From: Oligoflexia bacterium
GTDB lineage: Bacteria; Bdellovibrionota; UBA1018
Reading direction: 5' to 3'
NCBI GenBank assembly: GCA_014378465.1
Contig: JACMNQ010000066.1
Location: forward strand, 1 to 50,665
DNA length: 50,665 nt
Shown here piece after piece: positions 1 through 11,004 of this stretch; within the stretch, counting starts at the first letter, position 1; every line of letters begins with the position of its first letter. A program made the translations under genes and the position numbers. Below the pieces are notes generated by a model that saw only the letters and a program-made list of their open reading frames with translations, searched no databases and was not told where the DNA came from.

Positions 1-1598
1 GGCTCAAGTGAACTGAAAAGGTGCTGTCCGAAGCCGCCGATCACCGAACCGTCCTCAACCGTGATGAGCACCGCAGAGGGCTGTGCATTCAGGAGCTCAA
101 TCATTCTCGATGGAAGGGGCTTCGCGTAAACGGTGGAGAGGAGAGTGATGGAGTCACCCTCGGGATCCAGAGCCCGGACGATTTTCTCCAGTCGCTCCGC
201 GAGCGTTCCGAGAGTCACCACAAGCAGCTTGGGTTTCAAAGCGAGCTGATGCCTTCTGATCTGATCTGAAAGCGGAGTTGAAATCTTCGCGAGTGCTTTT
301 CCGCGGGGGTAACGAATGGAAAAAGGGCCGCTCGAGACCAGGGATTCCGAGATGAGAACTTCGAGATCTTCAATGCTCGAAGGAGCGGTCACGGTCATTC
401 GAGGGATCATGCCGAAATAGGCGAGATCGAAGGAGCCGTGGTGAGTGGGTCCATCCGCACCGACCAGTCCCGCCCGGTCGACGGCAAAAGTCACAGGGAG
501 ATTCTGAAGTGCGACGTCATGGATGATCTGGTCCAGACTGCGCTGAAGAAAAGTGCTGTAGATCGCGACAAAAGGTTTCAGGCCCCGCGTGGCCATTCCG
601 GCCGCGAAGGTCACGGCATGGGGCTCCGCGATTCCGACGTCAAAAAATCTCTGAGGAAATTTCGTCGCGAACTCCGTGAGTCCCGTCCCTTCGGGCATCG
701 CGGCAGTGATGGCGACGACGCGATCATCGCGCTCGGCAGCCTTGCAGAGCGCTTCGCCAAAAGCTTCACTCCAGGTTTTCTGCGGCGGTTTGGCTTCGAC
801 TTTGAGTGAGTTTGGGGCCGCCACCTGTACCGGGCTGATCCCGTGGTAGGCGGCAGGGCTCTGTTCCGCAGGAGTGTAACCTTTTCCTTTCAGAGTTCTG
901 ACATGAAGGAGAATGGGTTTGCCAGCGTACCCTTTTTTGATTCCTTCAAGCGTTCCCAGAAGAGTTGACAGATCGTGACCATCGACTGGACCGACATAGT
1001 CAAAACCGAAACTTTCGAAGAACTGCGCGGTCCCCTCACCACTCGCAAGCAGCTTGGAAATGCCACCGACGTTTTCGGAGATGGACATCTGGTTGTCATT
1101 CAATACGAGAATGAAGGGACCCAGGTCCAGGGAGGAGACATTATTGAGAGCTTCGAGGGCGATGCCTGCAGTGAGGCCGCCGTCGCCGATGACCGCAGTG
1201 GACCAGTTCGGATTATTCCAGGCCATGCCGAGTGCCGCGGAAATCGAAGTGCTGCTGTGACCAGCTCCGAAAGCGTCGTGAATGCTTTCTTCACGCGTGA
1301 GAAAACCGCAGACGCCTCCCGTGGTTCTGAGAGTGTCAAAAGTTGCGGCGCGTCCGGTGAGCAGCTTGTGGGCGTATGCCTGGTGGCCCACATCCCAGAC
1401 TATGGGTTCGTCGGGCGAACGAAATGTCTTATGCAGAGCAATGGCGAGCTCAACTGTGCCGAGACTTGCGCCGAGGTGCCCACCATTTTTCAAACAGGTC
1501 GAAAGGATGACCTGACGAATGTCTTCAGCCAGCTCTCTCAGCTGCTCAAGAGAGAGTCGCTGGAGATCCTCTGGAAGATTCAGTTCAGTCAGATTCAT
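1..1598 (-). CDS. dxs: 1-deoxy-D-xylulose-5-phosphate synthase (3'-truncated by window edge)
   Basis: DXS condenses pyruvate with glyceraldehyde 3-phosphate, using thiamine diphosphate, in the first step of the cytosolic MEP isoprenoid pathway. About 532 codons are visible, and the C-terminal end lies beyond base 1. The protein starts MNLTELNLPEDL. It shows HLGASLG near residue 41, DVGHQAYAHK near 69-78, GHSSTS near 113, and the ThDP/Mg motif GDGG at 138-141 followed by LTAGIALEALNN. The transketolase pyrimidine domain appears later as DVGIAEPHAV. The ATG at 1598 lies 8 bases after the xseB stop, so the two form an operon, the common dxs-xseB pairing. Full-length DXS is about 620-640 residues, so roughly 100 are missing. 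Identification is secure. Confidence 0.96.
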   Translation of the reverse strand, partial: MNLTELNLPEDLQRLSLEQLRELAEDIRQVILSTCLKNGGHLGASLGTVELAIALHKTFRSPDEPIVWDVGHQAYAHKLLTGRAATFDTLRTTGGVCGFLTREESIHDAFGAGHSSTSISAALGMAWNNPNWSTAVIGDGGLTAGIALEALNNVSSLDLGPFILVLNDNQMSISENVGGISKLLASGEGTAQFFESFGFDYVGPVDGHDLSTLLGTLEGIKKGYAGKPILLHVRTLKGKGYTPAEQSPAAYHGISPVQVAAPNSLKVEAKPPQKTWSEAFGEALCKAAERDDRVVAITAAMPEGTGLTEFATKFPQRFFDVGIAEPHAVTFAAGMATRGLKPFVAIYSTFLQRSLDQIIHDVALQNLPVTFAVDRAGLVGADGPTHHGSFDLAYFGMIPRMTVTAPSSIEDLEVLISESLVSSGPFSIRYPRGKALAKISTPLSDQIRRHQLALKPKLLVVTLGTLAERLEKIVRALDPEGDSITLLSTVYAKPLPSRMIELLNAQPSAVLITVEDGSVIGGFGQHLFSSLE

Positions 1599-1606
1599 TC
1601 GTTGGC

Positions 1607-1861
1607 TCAGACCTTGTTGGGTTGAAACGGTTGAGACTCGATCTTGCCATTGGTGGCGGTGGTGAGAATCTCAATTCTCTGTTCCGCGGCCGAAAGATGT
1701 TCCTGACAGAGTCGGGTGAGCTTCACACCTTCTTCAAAACTTTTGAGTGCCTGTTCGAGGTTGAGTTCGCCGCTTTCCAGTCGTTTGACAGTGCTTTGGA
1801 GTTGCTCAAAAGCCGTTTCAAAGCTCGGGGTTTCAGAGGTTTTCGCGGAGGTGTCAGTCAT
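1607..1861 (-). CDS. xseB: exodeoxyribonuclease VII small subunit
   Basis: XseB is the small helical subunit of exonuclease VII, a cytosolic nuclease that degrades single-stranded DNA from both ends. The 84-residue product carries the family core SFETAFEQLQ...VKRLESGELNLEQALKSFEEG, then LTRLCQEHLSAAEQRIEIL. The reading frame is open six codons further upstream to a GTG at 1879. The ATG at 1861 (MTDTSAKT) gives the usual family length and has a purine-rich stretch (AAAAGAA) just upstream, so I prefer it. It is followed directly by dxs. The large subunit gene xseA is not in the window. Confidence 0.93.
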   Translation of the reverse strand: MTDTSAKTSETPSFETAFEQLQSTVKRLESGELNLEQALKSFEEGVKLTRLCQEHLSAAEQRIEILTTATNGKIESQPFQPNKV

Positions 1862-1916
1862 ATGACATTCTTTTATCACTTTGAAAGCTTAAGGCCAACC
1901 CATCCGATGTCGATTA

Positions 1917-2489
1917 ATGATTATGGCGGCCCTGAAGCGACTTCTATTGCGCACCTCTGCTCTGCTCGTTTCCGGATTGCGCTCGAGCTTCTCGTTCGGT
2001 TGCGTGTTCGTGCTGGGGGTCCTGACCTCGCCTCGCCTTCTGGCAGTCGCAGACGTGGACCTGGCCTGTACTCACGAGGACCCCCTGGTCAGCGCCGAGT
2101 GGAACTCGCTGGACCCGGTGAACGACTTCAAGACCCCCATGAAATGGTCACTTCCTCGGTTTGCCGGATCCACCGTGATGACCGACGCTCTCTTTCATTT
2201 CGAGCTTTCGCGCGGTTCCAGTGAACAGGACTGGGAAGCTCAGTTTGTGGTCGATTTCGAAGATCCCACGCGTCTGGGCGTTCCCTTCTCGTTTCAACAT
2301 GTTGCACTCGAATGGACTGATCACTCGGGGAGACAGATCAATGCCCTGGACTGGTCTCTGGCCTGCACGGGCGTAGGAAGGTCCGTTTATCCCGGTCATA
2401 TCCTGAAATTCAGCGTCCCCATGCCTGGAACTCATGAGATGAGCCGCATCGACATGCCTAAGTTGAGGCTTTGGGGAACCCGTAATTAA
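1917..2489 (+). CDS. hypothetical secreted protein
   Basis: I do not recognise this 190-residue protein. The N-terminus is basic (LKRLLLR) and followed by a long hydrophobic stretch (about residues 14-43) ending near LLAVADVDLAC, which looks like a signal peptide or N-terminal anchor. The remainder is acidic and aromatic with strand-like alternation (DALFHFELSRG, WEAQFVVDF, HVALEWTDHSG) and two cysteines, suggesting a small periplasmic beta protein. It is divergent from xseB, with only about 55 bases between the starts. ATGs at 1917 and 1923 are both possible starts, and neither has a clear ribosome binding site. It is probably a real gene because the signal-like N-terminus and composition are coherent, but its function is unknown. 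Confidence 0.65.
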   Translation: MIMAALKRLLLRTSALLVSGLRSSFSFGCVFVLGVLTSPRLLAVADVDLACTHEDPLVSAEWNSLDPVNDFKTPMKWSLPRFAGSTVMTDALFHFELSRGSSEQDWEAQFVVDFEDPTRLGVPFSFQHVALEWTDHSGRQINALDWSLACTGVGRSVYPGHILKFSVPMPGTHEMSRIDMPKLRLWGTRN

Positions 2490-2496
2490 AACACGG

Positions 2497-2517
2497 ACTG
2501 TCAAAAGCTTAGACAGT
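2497..2517 (+). terminator. weak hairpin after the secreted hypothetical
   Basis: A 6-bp perfect inverted repeat (ACTGTC / GACAGT) with a 9-base loop lies 8 bases after the stop at 2489. Only three T residues follow, so it is at best a weak intrinsic terminator. Confidence 0.3.
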
Positions 2518-2606
2518 TTCCCATCTGTTAATTTATTAAATACCGATCAATTTCGAGTATTTGCGACAAATGACACAGGCCGAGTTCTTGCTCTATAGCC
2601 CAGTGC

Positions 2607-3983
2607 ATGAAACCACTTTCTAAGAATACACTTCTCGCTGGCGCTACACTCCTCGGGGTCCTGCTCGTCACCTTTCTCCCGGTCGCGCAAAGTGCGTTCG
2701 ACCGTCCCTTTTCCTTTTTCAATTCGCAGTTCGATTATTTTTCCACGTCCAATCTGCTGGAGCCCACTTTCACTCGAACGTCGTTTGAAGATGCGCTGCT
2801 GGACTCTTCTCACCGGATTGATCCGACCTTTTCGGTTCCGCCCGCAATGACGGAAATGGTTCGCTTCTGGATGAAGGTTTACACGGAATACAGCACACAG
2901 CAGCTTGTCCTTTTCGATGAGCGGCACCCAGAGTTGATTTATGAAGTCATCGACTTGAGACCTCTGCAGAAGAGCGCGCGCAATGCCATTGTCTATGAGA
3001 TCCTGTCAAAGCGACTCGTGAAGTCCCGGATGGCCGCCTTCCGCGAAGGCTTTCGCCGGCTGGACTCCAAGCAGTTCAAAGGCGTTGCCCGGAACGAGAT
3101 CGAGGAACGCATCCTGAAAGTCCTGCAGACTTCCAGCCACACTCATCCCTATTCCGAACTCCTTCGAAATCTGCGTGTTCAGACGGGTCAGCGCGACAAC
3201 GTGATCAAGGGTCTCGCGGCAGCGGAGCCCTACCTGCCGAAAATGGAGAAAATTTTTGAAGGAATGGAAGTGCCCAAGGAACTCACGCGCCTCAGCCTGG
3301 TTGAAAGCTCGTTCAATCTCAAAGCCACGTCCCGTGTCGGCGCGAGTGGCGTCTGGCAATTCATGCCGAAGTCCGCGACCGAGTACATGCATGTCGATCT
3401 CGCAAGACATCAGTTCGATGAACGCCGCTCCCCGATCAAATCGAGCATCGCGGCTGCAAAACTGCTCAGGCGCAATTTCTCCTCACTGAATGACTGGGCT
3501 TTGGCCATCACTGCTTACAATCATGGAGCGCGCGGGATGATGAGGTTCAGAGCTGATGAGGACACCGCTGCACCGAATACGGGTGAAATTTTTCAGGGTT
3601 GTGACGGCGCGGGAGATCTGAAAGGCCGCTCGCATGGGGCTGTTTCCCGCAAACATAAGTCACGTCTCGGCTTCGCAAGTCGCAATTATTATGCGGAATT
3701 CCTCGCGATGCTTCACGCGGAAGCTTACCGTGACGTATTCTACGGAGAAGTGCCCGTGCCTTTTCTGGCGCCGCTCCGGTTCGAAAAGCTGACGCGTACC
3801 CAGGTTGCTTCGCAAGTTGCCAAAGACCGGGGAATTCGAATGGATGAGTTCAGGTACCTGAATCCTGACATCCAAAGCGCGGATGCGCAGTTGCCTCGCG
3901 GTTACAGGATCGCGTTGCCCGCCACTGAGGAAAACCTCAGTGAATTAATTCTTATCAATCACGTTGATCACACCCGGCTGTGA
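2607..3983 (+). CDS. mltD: membrane-bound lytic murein transglycosylase, MltD-like
   Basis: This is a periplasmic lytic transglycosylase (GH23 fold) that cleaves peptidoglycan glycan strands to 1,6-anhydro products. The 458 residues begin with a signal peptide (hydrophobic segment about residues 8-30, ending VAQSA). An alpha-helical region follows, then the SLT catalytic core near residues 195-320. The catalytic glutamate is E233 in SLVESSFN, followed by GASGVWQFMP and AITAYNHG, all family hallmarks. The C-terminal 70 residues (LTRTQVASQVAKDRG, then FRYLNPDIQ and LPRGYRIALP) look like one LysM-type glycan-binding repeat. The 3' end overlaps the convergent 849-residue gene by 39 bases. The exact subfamily is less certain than the activity. 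Confidence 0.88.
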   Translation: MKPLSKNTLLAGATLLGVLLVTFLPVAQSAFDRPFSFFNSQFDYFSTSNLLEPTFTRTSFEDALLDSSHRIDPTFSVPPAMTEMVRFWMKVYTEYSTQQLVLFDERHPELIYEVIDLRPLQKSARNAIVYEILSKRLVKSRMAAFREGFRRLDSKQFKGVARNEIEERILKVLQTSSHTHPYSELLRNLRVQTGQRDNVIKGLAAAEPYLPKMEKIFEGMEVPKELTRLSLVESSFNLKATSRVGASGVWQFMPKSATEYMHVDLARHQFDERRSPIKSSIAAAKLLRRNFSSLNDWALAITAYNHGARGMMRFRADEDTAAPNTGEIFQGCDGAGDLKGRSHGAVSRKHKSRLGFASRNYYAEFLAMLHAEAYRDVFYGEVPVPFLAPLRFEKLTRTQVASQVAKDRGIRMDEFRYLNPDIQSADAQLPRGYRIALPATEENLSELILINHVDHTRL

Positions 3984-6494
3984 GACCACGAGCTGTGACC
4001 AGATCACTTTGCCATCAGGAGTGATGAGCGAGGGCATGTTTGCACCTTCTGGGACCTGTACGGAGATGAATCGGCTCTGTCCGGTTCTCATGGGAGTCTT
4101 GACCAGCAGATGGTCTTCAGGGGAAAGCGTGTACGTCTCCGACGAAAGCGTCGGACGCTCCAACAGAGGGACTACTGACGGAAGCGAACGCTTGGCTTCT
4201 GAATCCTTGATGTTGCGATCGGCGCTGACGATCAAACCGCTCACGGGGCTGACGCCCCCCTCGAGCTGCGAGATCCAGTAGGCGACTTCCTTTCCACCGA
4301 AGTGAAAAAGACTGAGATTCTGGGTCTGATCACTCATGATCTTGTAACGGTGTTTGAAGACCTTGTCATTCATGGTCACGTCGATGTGCAGCGGGTGTTC
4401 GCCGACCACCAGGACGTCAGAGACTTTGAAGGCTCCCGCACGATCGGTGATCGCCGTCTTTCCATCCTGTCCCACGACATTCACACTCAGGCCAGTCATG
4501 CCGCGAGCTTTGACAGAGGACGCGAGGTAGATATTTCCACTGATCTTCTTCTTTTCAGGTGCGCTCAGCTCAAGGTAGGTCGCAATCCCGGGCTTAACGG
4601 GAAGACTGATCGCGGCAGTGATACCGCCGCTATGAGCATTCAGGTAAAGGAGCGGGATTCCTGGAGCGACATTCACGAATGCGAAATAACGGGCGCGGTC
4701 TGCGGACAATGCGATCGGCTTCAGGTTTTCGTCGAAGTAAATGGGTTGTTCAGAGCGGCTTCTCAGTTCAAGCTCCCAACCGGCCGGGACACGGCCGAAG
4801 ACGATTCCGGTATCGCCAAGGATGGTCGTCTTGGCCAGGAGTGAAAGCGCGCTGACGTCATTGATCGCCAAAAGTGGAGTACAGTGTGCCGGCTTTGCTT
4901 TTTCCAGGGAAAGGGTCGACCAATGAGTCTTTTTAGCCTGACTTGCCGAGAGAACCCATTTCGATTGAATGCCATTTTCGTTGCCTTCTTGAGACAATAC
5001 TTTCTTGGAAATCGAAAACCAGGTCTTGCCTTCGGAGAAGGCGCCCACGCCTTGAGACTCGGGGGCGCACGCTGCCTGAACGAGAGCTTCGGTAAATGAA
5101 GCGGGATTGACCGGGACGGTGGGAGGTGGGGCTTGATCGTTACCGCCTGAGCTACCGGATTGAGTAGTCATCTGATTCACGGGGGTCTCGGTGGACCCCT
5201 GAGGCGCCTTTGAGTAATCACCACTTGCCGTATTCAATTGAACGACTGCATGAGTAGTCAACGGGGCCGCTGCGGTCAGGGTCAATTTCTGACTGAGCAT
5301 TTCGAGAGATAACATAGGCTGCTCAGCAAAAGCTGTTTGGACTGCGGCAATTTTGACATCAGCCGATTCGGCTGTTTCAGCTGACGTTGCCGAGTCGCCC
5401 TTTGAAGGGACGGGAGTCAGACCTGCATGACTTTGAGCCAAGCGGATCGAATCCGTTTCAGAAGCAGCCGCCTCTTCAGAAGAAGGGGCTGTCGCCTCGA
5501 CAACGGCGAGGTGATGCTGAGTAGTCATCATTGCATCGGGTGCTGCGTCCAGCGCTGCGTCGGAAGTCGAAACTTGGATCGAAGTCGATGGGACGACTGC
5601 CAGGTGATTCTGTGCTGGGGGAAGTTCATTCCGTGAAGCTGAGTTATCATCGGCAGGGACTGGAACTACGGCGGCATGAACCGACTTTAGAGACTTCTTC
5701 GGGGCTTTCTTCTCAGACTTGTTGGATTGGCGGATATTCTTATTATCGCTGGTGAACTTCACAGGAAGGACGCCAGGAGCAGTCGAACTCGGTGTTGCAT
5801 TCACTGCCGGTACCACTTCGTTCTGAGTAGTCATCACGAATACGGTCGGGACGGCGGATGGAGTCAGGGGTTGAGTATTCATTGCGAGCTGAAAGCGAAC
5901 TCTCATCTCTTTATGAATCGCTCTCATTTTTTCAGCTTCGGTCATCACCACCGGAGAAGCTGTCCCGGAGGTCAAAGGTTGAGCTGAAGTCATTTGAATT
6001 TGATCTTGTGATGAGGCTGTAGCGGTGGAAACCGCGATCGATGCAGGACTGACCAGCACTGCGGCAGGTTCCTGAATCATCTCGCTGACGCGACTCGCGC
6101 GTGCTTTGCTTGCGGCGTCGGAGACCAGATGCGTTTTGACAGGATGATGAGTGGCCACCGATGTTCGGAGAGAAACAATCCGAGCCAGAGGAAGTTTTTT
6201 AGGTGCGTTGCCCACCGAGGCGACGAGCGAGGGGTCCAAAGCTGAAAGGCTGACAGATTGAGCCTGAATAGGCGCGAAAGGCAGGTTTCCCTGCACTACG
6301 GAATCAAATCCGACATCAAGCTGGGTCCACCAGGTGAAATCAGAAGTGTTGACCTGAACCGATGAGCCTTCATTGAGATGATGGAGTGCAGCAGCGGTAC
6401 CCAGGGTAAGCATACCAGCAGCCATCACGGCAATTGCCGCTGACATTCGTACAACATTCGAAGATGCTGAACTGACCCGATCCGTGGTGCTCAT
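3945..6494 (-). CDS. large Ser/Thr/Ala/Pro-rich membrane-anchored protein of unknown function
   Basis: I do not recognise this 849-residue protein. A single hydrophobic segment at about residues 17-38 (IAVMAAGMLTLGTAAAL) suggests a signal-anchor with the bulk in the periplasm. Residues about 100-450 are low-complexity Ser/Thr/Ala/Pro/Val-rich, with recurring short blocks (MTTQ three times, HLAVV twice) and a lysine-rich patch near 260 (KSEKKAPKKSLKS). Residues about 460-849 look folded and beta-rich. They include ISGNIYLASSVKARGMTGLSV and GQDGKTAITDRAGAFKVSDV, which resembles a carboxypeptidase-regulatory/SdrD-like Ig repeat. The ATG at 6494 is 105 bases beyond the atpC stop. The stop overlaps mltD convergently, so a wall-related job is possible, but this rests on position alone. 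Confidence 0.8.
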   Translation of the reverse strand: MSTTDRVSSASSNVVRMSAAIAVMAAGMLTLGTAAALHHLNEGSSVQVNTSDFTWWTQLDVGFDSVVQGNLPFAPIQAQSVSLSALDPSLVASVGNAPKKLPLARIVSLRTSVATHHPVKTHLVSDAASKARASRVSEMIQEPAAVLVSPASIAVSTATASSQDQIQMTSAQPLTSGTASPVVMTEAEKMRAIHKEMRVRFQLAMNTQPLTPSAVPTVFVMTTQNEVVPAVNATPSSTAPGVLPVKFTSDNKNIRQSNKSEKKAPKKSLKSVHAAVVPVPADDNSASRNELPPAQNHLAVVPSTSIQVSTSDAALDAAPDAMMTTQHHLAVVEATAPSSEEAAASETDSIRLAQSHAGLTPVPSKGDSATSAETAESADVKIAAVQTAFAEQPMLSLEMLSQKLTLTAAAPLTTHAVVQLNTASGDYSKAPQGSTETPVNQMTTQSGSSGGNDQAPPPTVPVNPASFTEALVQAACAPESQGVGAFSEGKTWFSISKKVLSQEGNENGIQSKWVLSASQAKKTHWSTLSLEKAKPAHCTPLLAINDVSALSLLAKTTILGDTGIVFGRVPAGWELELRSRSEQPIYFDENLKPIALSADRARYFAFVNVAPGIPLLYLNAHSGGITAAISLPVKPGIATYLELSAPEKKKISGNIYLASSVKARGMTGLSVNVVGQDGKTAITDRAGAFKVSDVLVVGEHPLHIDVTMNDKVFKHRYKIMSDQTQNLSLFHFGGKEVAYWISQLEGGVSPVSGLIVSADRNIKDSEAKRSLPSVVPLLERPTLSSETYTLSPEDHLLVKTPMRTGQSRFISVQVPEGANMPSLITPDGKVIWSQLVVSQPGVINVIDKN

Positions 6495-6599
6495 GTTTAT
6501 ATTGCTGCCCTTACCTTAATCACTCGATCTAAGGATAAAGCCAAACGATGGTGGTCGCAACAGGCAGATTTCTCCACCCTTGGCTTCTTTCGCCGATTC

Positions 6600-7025
6600 T
6601 TACCCGGCTGGGTGGTCTCGAGCGCTAACTTGTTGACGAACCAACGCTCGCTGCAACTTAAGTTGATACTTCCTGAACTGGTGTTCGTCAAGCGCGGCTC
6701 CCTGGAGGGCCGTTTCGGCCTTCTTCTGGGCGGTCTGAGCGCGGGCGAGATTGATCTCTTCGCGAAGCTCAAAGGTCTCTGCCATTACGCTGACGATGCC
6801 CTCTTTGACTTCAAAAAACCCTGTGGAAATCACGCCTGATCCGTCAGTTCCATTCGCAAGCTGATAATTGAAAACTCCCGTTTCGAGGGTTCCAATCATT
6901 GCAGCGTGGCCCGGAAGAACCTGGATCTGCCCTTCACTCGTTGGAAGGGTGACCGCGTTGATTTCAACCTGGTCCATGAGCCTACGCTCAGGAGAAAGAA
7001 TACTTAGCTTAAGAATATCTGCCAC
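6600..7025 (-). CDS. atpC: F1F0 ATP synthase subunit epsilon
   Basis: Epsilon is the central-stalk subunit that couples F1 to the c-ring and inhibits ATP hydrolysis. The 141-residue protein has the N-terminal beta-sandwich (LSILSPERRLMDQVEINAV, then LPTSEGQIQVLPGHAAMIG) and a C-terminal helical hairpin (AETFELREEINLARAQTAQ). Translation starts at a GTG (7025) with a strong ribosome binding site, GGAGGAACGACC, directly upstream. It is the last gene of the F1 cluster, 34 bases after atpD. Confidence 0.96.
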   Translation of the reverse strand: MADILKLSILSPERRLMDQVEINAVTLPTSEGQIQVLPGHAAMIGTLETGVFNYQLANGTDGSGVISTGFFEVKEGIVSVMAETFELREEINLARAQTAQKKAETALQGAALDEHQFRKYQLKLQRALVRQQVSARDHPAG

Positions 7026-7059
7026 GGTCGTTCCTCCAGCCGAAGCTGCACCCTCTCAA

Positions 7060-8508
<1,449 letters not shown>

Positions 8509-8553
8509 TCAATCTGTTCTGGTGCCCGGAGAGTTCCGAGCTGTAATTCTCAC

Positions 8554-9456
8554 TTAACCTTTTTGGGATTCGCTTCCGGCGATGATCTCCAGGAGTTCTT
8601 TCGTGATGCCGGCCTGACGCTGCTTATTGAACTGCAGAGTCAGCTTCTTGATCATCTCGCCCGCATTCTTCGTCGCGTTTTCCATCGCTGACATTCGGGA
8701 ACCGTGTTCACTGGCCTGGGAGTCCAAAAGAATACGGAATGCCTGAATCGAGAAATGCTTGTCCAGCAACGAAAGAAGAACTTCCTTTGGACTTGGCTTG
8801 ACGAGGTAGATTGGCTCGACCGTATCTCCCCCTTGCTTCACTTCGAGCGGTTTAGGCTGAAGAGGCAGGTAGTTATCGATCACGACTTCCTGAGTGACAG
8901 CATTTTTGAACTCATTGAAGATGAACTTCACTTCGTCGACCTGCTTCGAAGTGAAAAGTTCGACGAGGTTGGCGGATAAGATGCGGGCCTTCTCATAAGT
9001 CACTTTCCCGCCCAGCTCTGGGAAGTAAGGACCGATATTGAAATTCTTGGTCTTGAAGAAGTCAAAGCCGCGTCTACCCACAAAGGCGAGTTCAATACTG
9101 CTGTAATCGTTCTTGTGAGCGGCAACCCAGCGCTGAGTGCCTTTGATGATATTGGCGTTGAAGCCTCCACACAAACCACGATCCGAAGTCACCACGACGA
9201 AAAGAAGTTTTTTGCCGCCGGCATTTTCTGCAGCTTCGGCTTGCTGCTGAATCAGAGGGGAATTCACTGGCTCGCTGAGCAAGGAAATCGTCTGATTGAT
9301 CAGATCGCCAATGCGGCGAGCATAGGGACGCTGATTACTAATCGCGTCCTGGGAACGACGAAGCTTGGACGCAGACACCATTTTCATGGCGCGAGTCGTT
9401 TGCTGGGTGTTCTTCACAGTGCCGATGCGCTTTTTTAAGTCTTTGATGCTTGCCAT
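8554..9456 (-). CDS. atpG: F1F0 ATP synthase subunit gamma
   Basis: Gamma is the rotating central shaft of F1. The 300-residue protein has the conserved N-terminal helix (MASIKDLKKRIGTVKNTQQ, followed by TTRAMKMVSASKLRR), the Rossmann-like middle with SDRGLCGGFNAN, and the C-terminal helix AMENATKNAGEMIKKLTLQF followed by NKQRQAGIT. Length and motifs are typical. It lies between atpA and atpD. Confidence 0.98.
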   Translation of the reverse strand: MASIKDLKKRIGTVKNTQQTTRAMKMVSASKLRRSQDAISNQRPYARRIGDLINQTISLLSEPVNSPLIQQQAEAAENAGGKKLLFVVVTSDRGLCGGFNANIIKGTQRWVAAHKNDYSSIELAFVGRRGFDFFKTKNFNIGPYFPELGGKVTYEKARILSANLVELFTSKQVDEVKFIFNEFKNAVTQEVVIDNYLPLQPKPLEVKQGGDTVEPIYLVKPSPKEVLLSLLDKHFSIQAFRILLDSQASEHGSRMSAMENATKNAGEMIKKLTLQFNKQRQAGITKELLEIIAGSESQKG

Positions 9457-9476
9457 GGAATCGTCGCCTTTTCGCT

Positions 9477-10985
9477 TTAAGCTCCAAAAATCGCGTCGAA
9501 GTCTTCGAACGCCTTGGTCAACTTCGGCTTCAGAGAATCATCGATCTTGCCGCTGGTGGCGATCTCCTTGAAAATTTCTGGATGTTTCTTGTCCATGAAT
9601 TCGAACATCTGAATTTCGTAATCGTGCAGACGATCGACTGCATGCTTGTCCAGATGTCCATGGGTGCCGGCGTAAACCAGAACCACCTGGCGTTCGACTG
9701 CCATTGGAACGTACTGATCCTGTTTCAATATCTCTGCGAGGCGCTGTCCGCGAGCCAACTGTTTTTGGGTCGCAGCATCGAGATCGCTTCCGAACTGAGC
9801 GAACGCCGCTTTTTCGCGGTACTGAGCAAGCTCAAGACGCAAAGTTCCTGCAACCTGTCTCATCGCTTTGATCTGCGCGCTGCCGCCGACCCGAGAAACG
9901 GAGAGACCGACGTTCACTGCAGGGCGTACGCCGGAGTAAAACAAATCGGTTTCGAGGAAGATCTGTCCATCGGTGATGGAAATCACGTTGGTCGGGATGT
10001 ATGCCGAAACGTCCCCCGCCTGAGTTTCAATGATTGGAAGCGCCGTGAGAGACCCGCCGCCGAGCTTGTCAGACAATTTCGCAGCACGCTCGAGCAAACG
10101 AGAATGGAGGTAGAAAACGTCGCCAGGATATGCTTCACGACCTGGAGGACGGCGAAGAAGAAGGGAGAGCTGGCGATAAGCCTGCGCCTGCTTCGTCAGA
10201 TCGTCATAAACAATGAGGGCATGCTTGCCGTTGTCGCGGAACCACTCACCCATCGTGACGCCTGTGTAGGCAGCCAAGAACTGGAGGGGAGCCTGCTCGG
10301 ATGCGGTCGCAGCCACGATGATCGTGTGATCGAGTGCTCCGTTTGCGCGGAGCTTGTCCACAACCTGAGCAACTGTAGACTGTTTCTGGCCAATGGCGAC
10401 GTAGATGCAGAATACTCCGCGTCCCTTTTGATTGATGATGGTGTCGATCGCAACAGCGGTCTTGCCAGTCTGACGATCACCGATGATCAATTCGCGCTGT
10501 CCGCGGCCGATTGGGATCATGGCATCAATTGCTTTGATTCCGGTCTGCAGAGGTTCTTTGACAGACTGCCTGTCGACAATTCCAGGAGCCTTGATTTCGA
10601 CTTTACGGAAATGTTTGGTGTTGAGTGGACCCTTGCCATCAATCGGGACTCCCAGTGCGTTCACGACGCGGCCAAGGAGCTCTTCGCCCACAGGAACTTG
10701 AACGATCTTATTGGTCCGCTTGACGATGGAGCCTTCTTTGATTTGAGTGTCATCACCGAGAACGGCGATACCGACGCTTTCTTCTTCAAGGTTCAGAACC
10801 ATTCCGGTGACTCCACCGCCGAAATCGACAAGCTCTCCGGACATGGCCTTTTCGAGGCCGTACACCTTGGCGACGCCGTCGCCGACAGACACTACGGTTC
10901 CAGTTTCAGAGACATCGATTTTCTTTTCGAAATCCATGAGCTGCGTTTTCAAAATTTGGGTAATTTCTTCTGGACGGATCTGCAT
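9477..10985 (-). CDS. atpA: F1F0 ATP synthase subunit alpha
   Basis: Alpha is the non-catalytic nucleotide-binding subunit of F1. Its 502 residues begin [13 protein letters not shown]. They contain the P-loop GDRQTGKTA, the alpha signature region ([19 protein letters not shown]) and the C-terminal helical domain. GAGGTAAGT immediately precedes the ATG at 10985. It is 19 bases downstream of atpH. A 544-codon open frame on the opposite strand is only its antisense shadow. Confidence 0.98.
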   Translation of the reverse strand: MQIRPEEITQILKTQLMDFEKKIDVSETGTVVSVGDGVAKVYGLEKAMSGELVDFGGGVTGMVLNLEEESVGIAVLGDDTQIKEGSIVKRTNKIVQVPVGEELLGRVVNALGVPIDGKGPLNTKHFRKVEIKAPGIVDRQSVKEPLQTGIKAIDAMIPIGRGQRELIIGDRQTGKTAVAIDTIINQKGRGVFCIYVAIGQKQSTVAQVVDKLRANGALDHTIIVAATASEQAPLQFLAAYTGVTMGEWFRDNGKHALIVYDDLTKQAQAYRQLSLLLRRPPGREAYPGDVFYLHSRLLERAAKLSDKLGGGSLTALPIIETQAGDVSAYIPTNVISITDGQIFLETDLFYSGVRPAVNVGLSVSRVGGSAQIKAMRQVAGTLRLELAQYREKAAFAQFGSDLDAATQKQLARGQRLAEILKQDQYVPMAVERQVVLVYAGTHGHLDKHAVDRLHDYEIQMFEFMDKKHPEIFKEIATSGKIDDSLKPKLTKAFEDFDAIFGA

Positions 10986-11004
10986 ACTTACCTCGACTTA
11001 TTTC

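Noticed and set aside
6497..6772. A 91-codon minus-strand frame overlapping atpC
   Set aside because: It is largely an alternate frame of atpC with an Arg/Pro-rich translation and no ribosome binding site that stands out.
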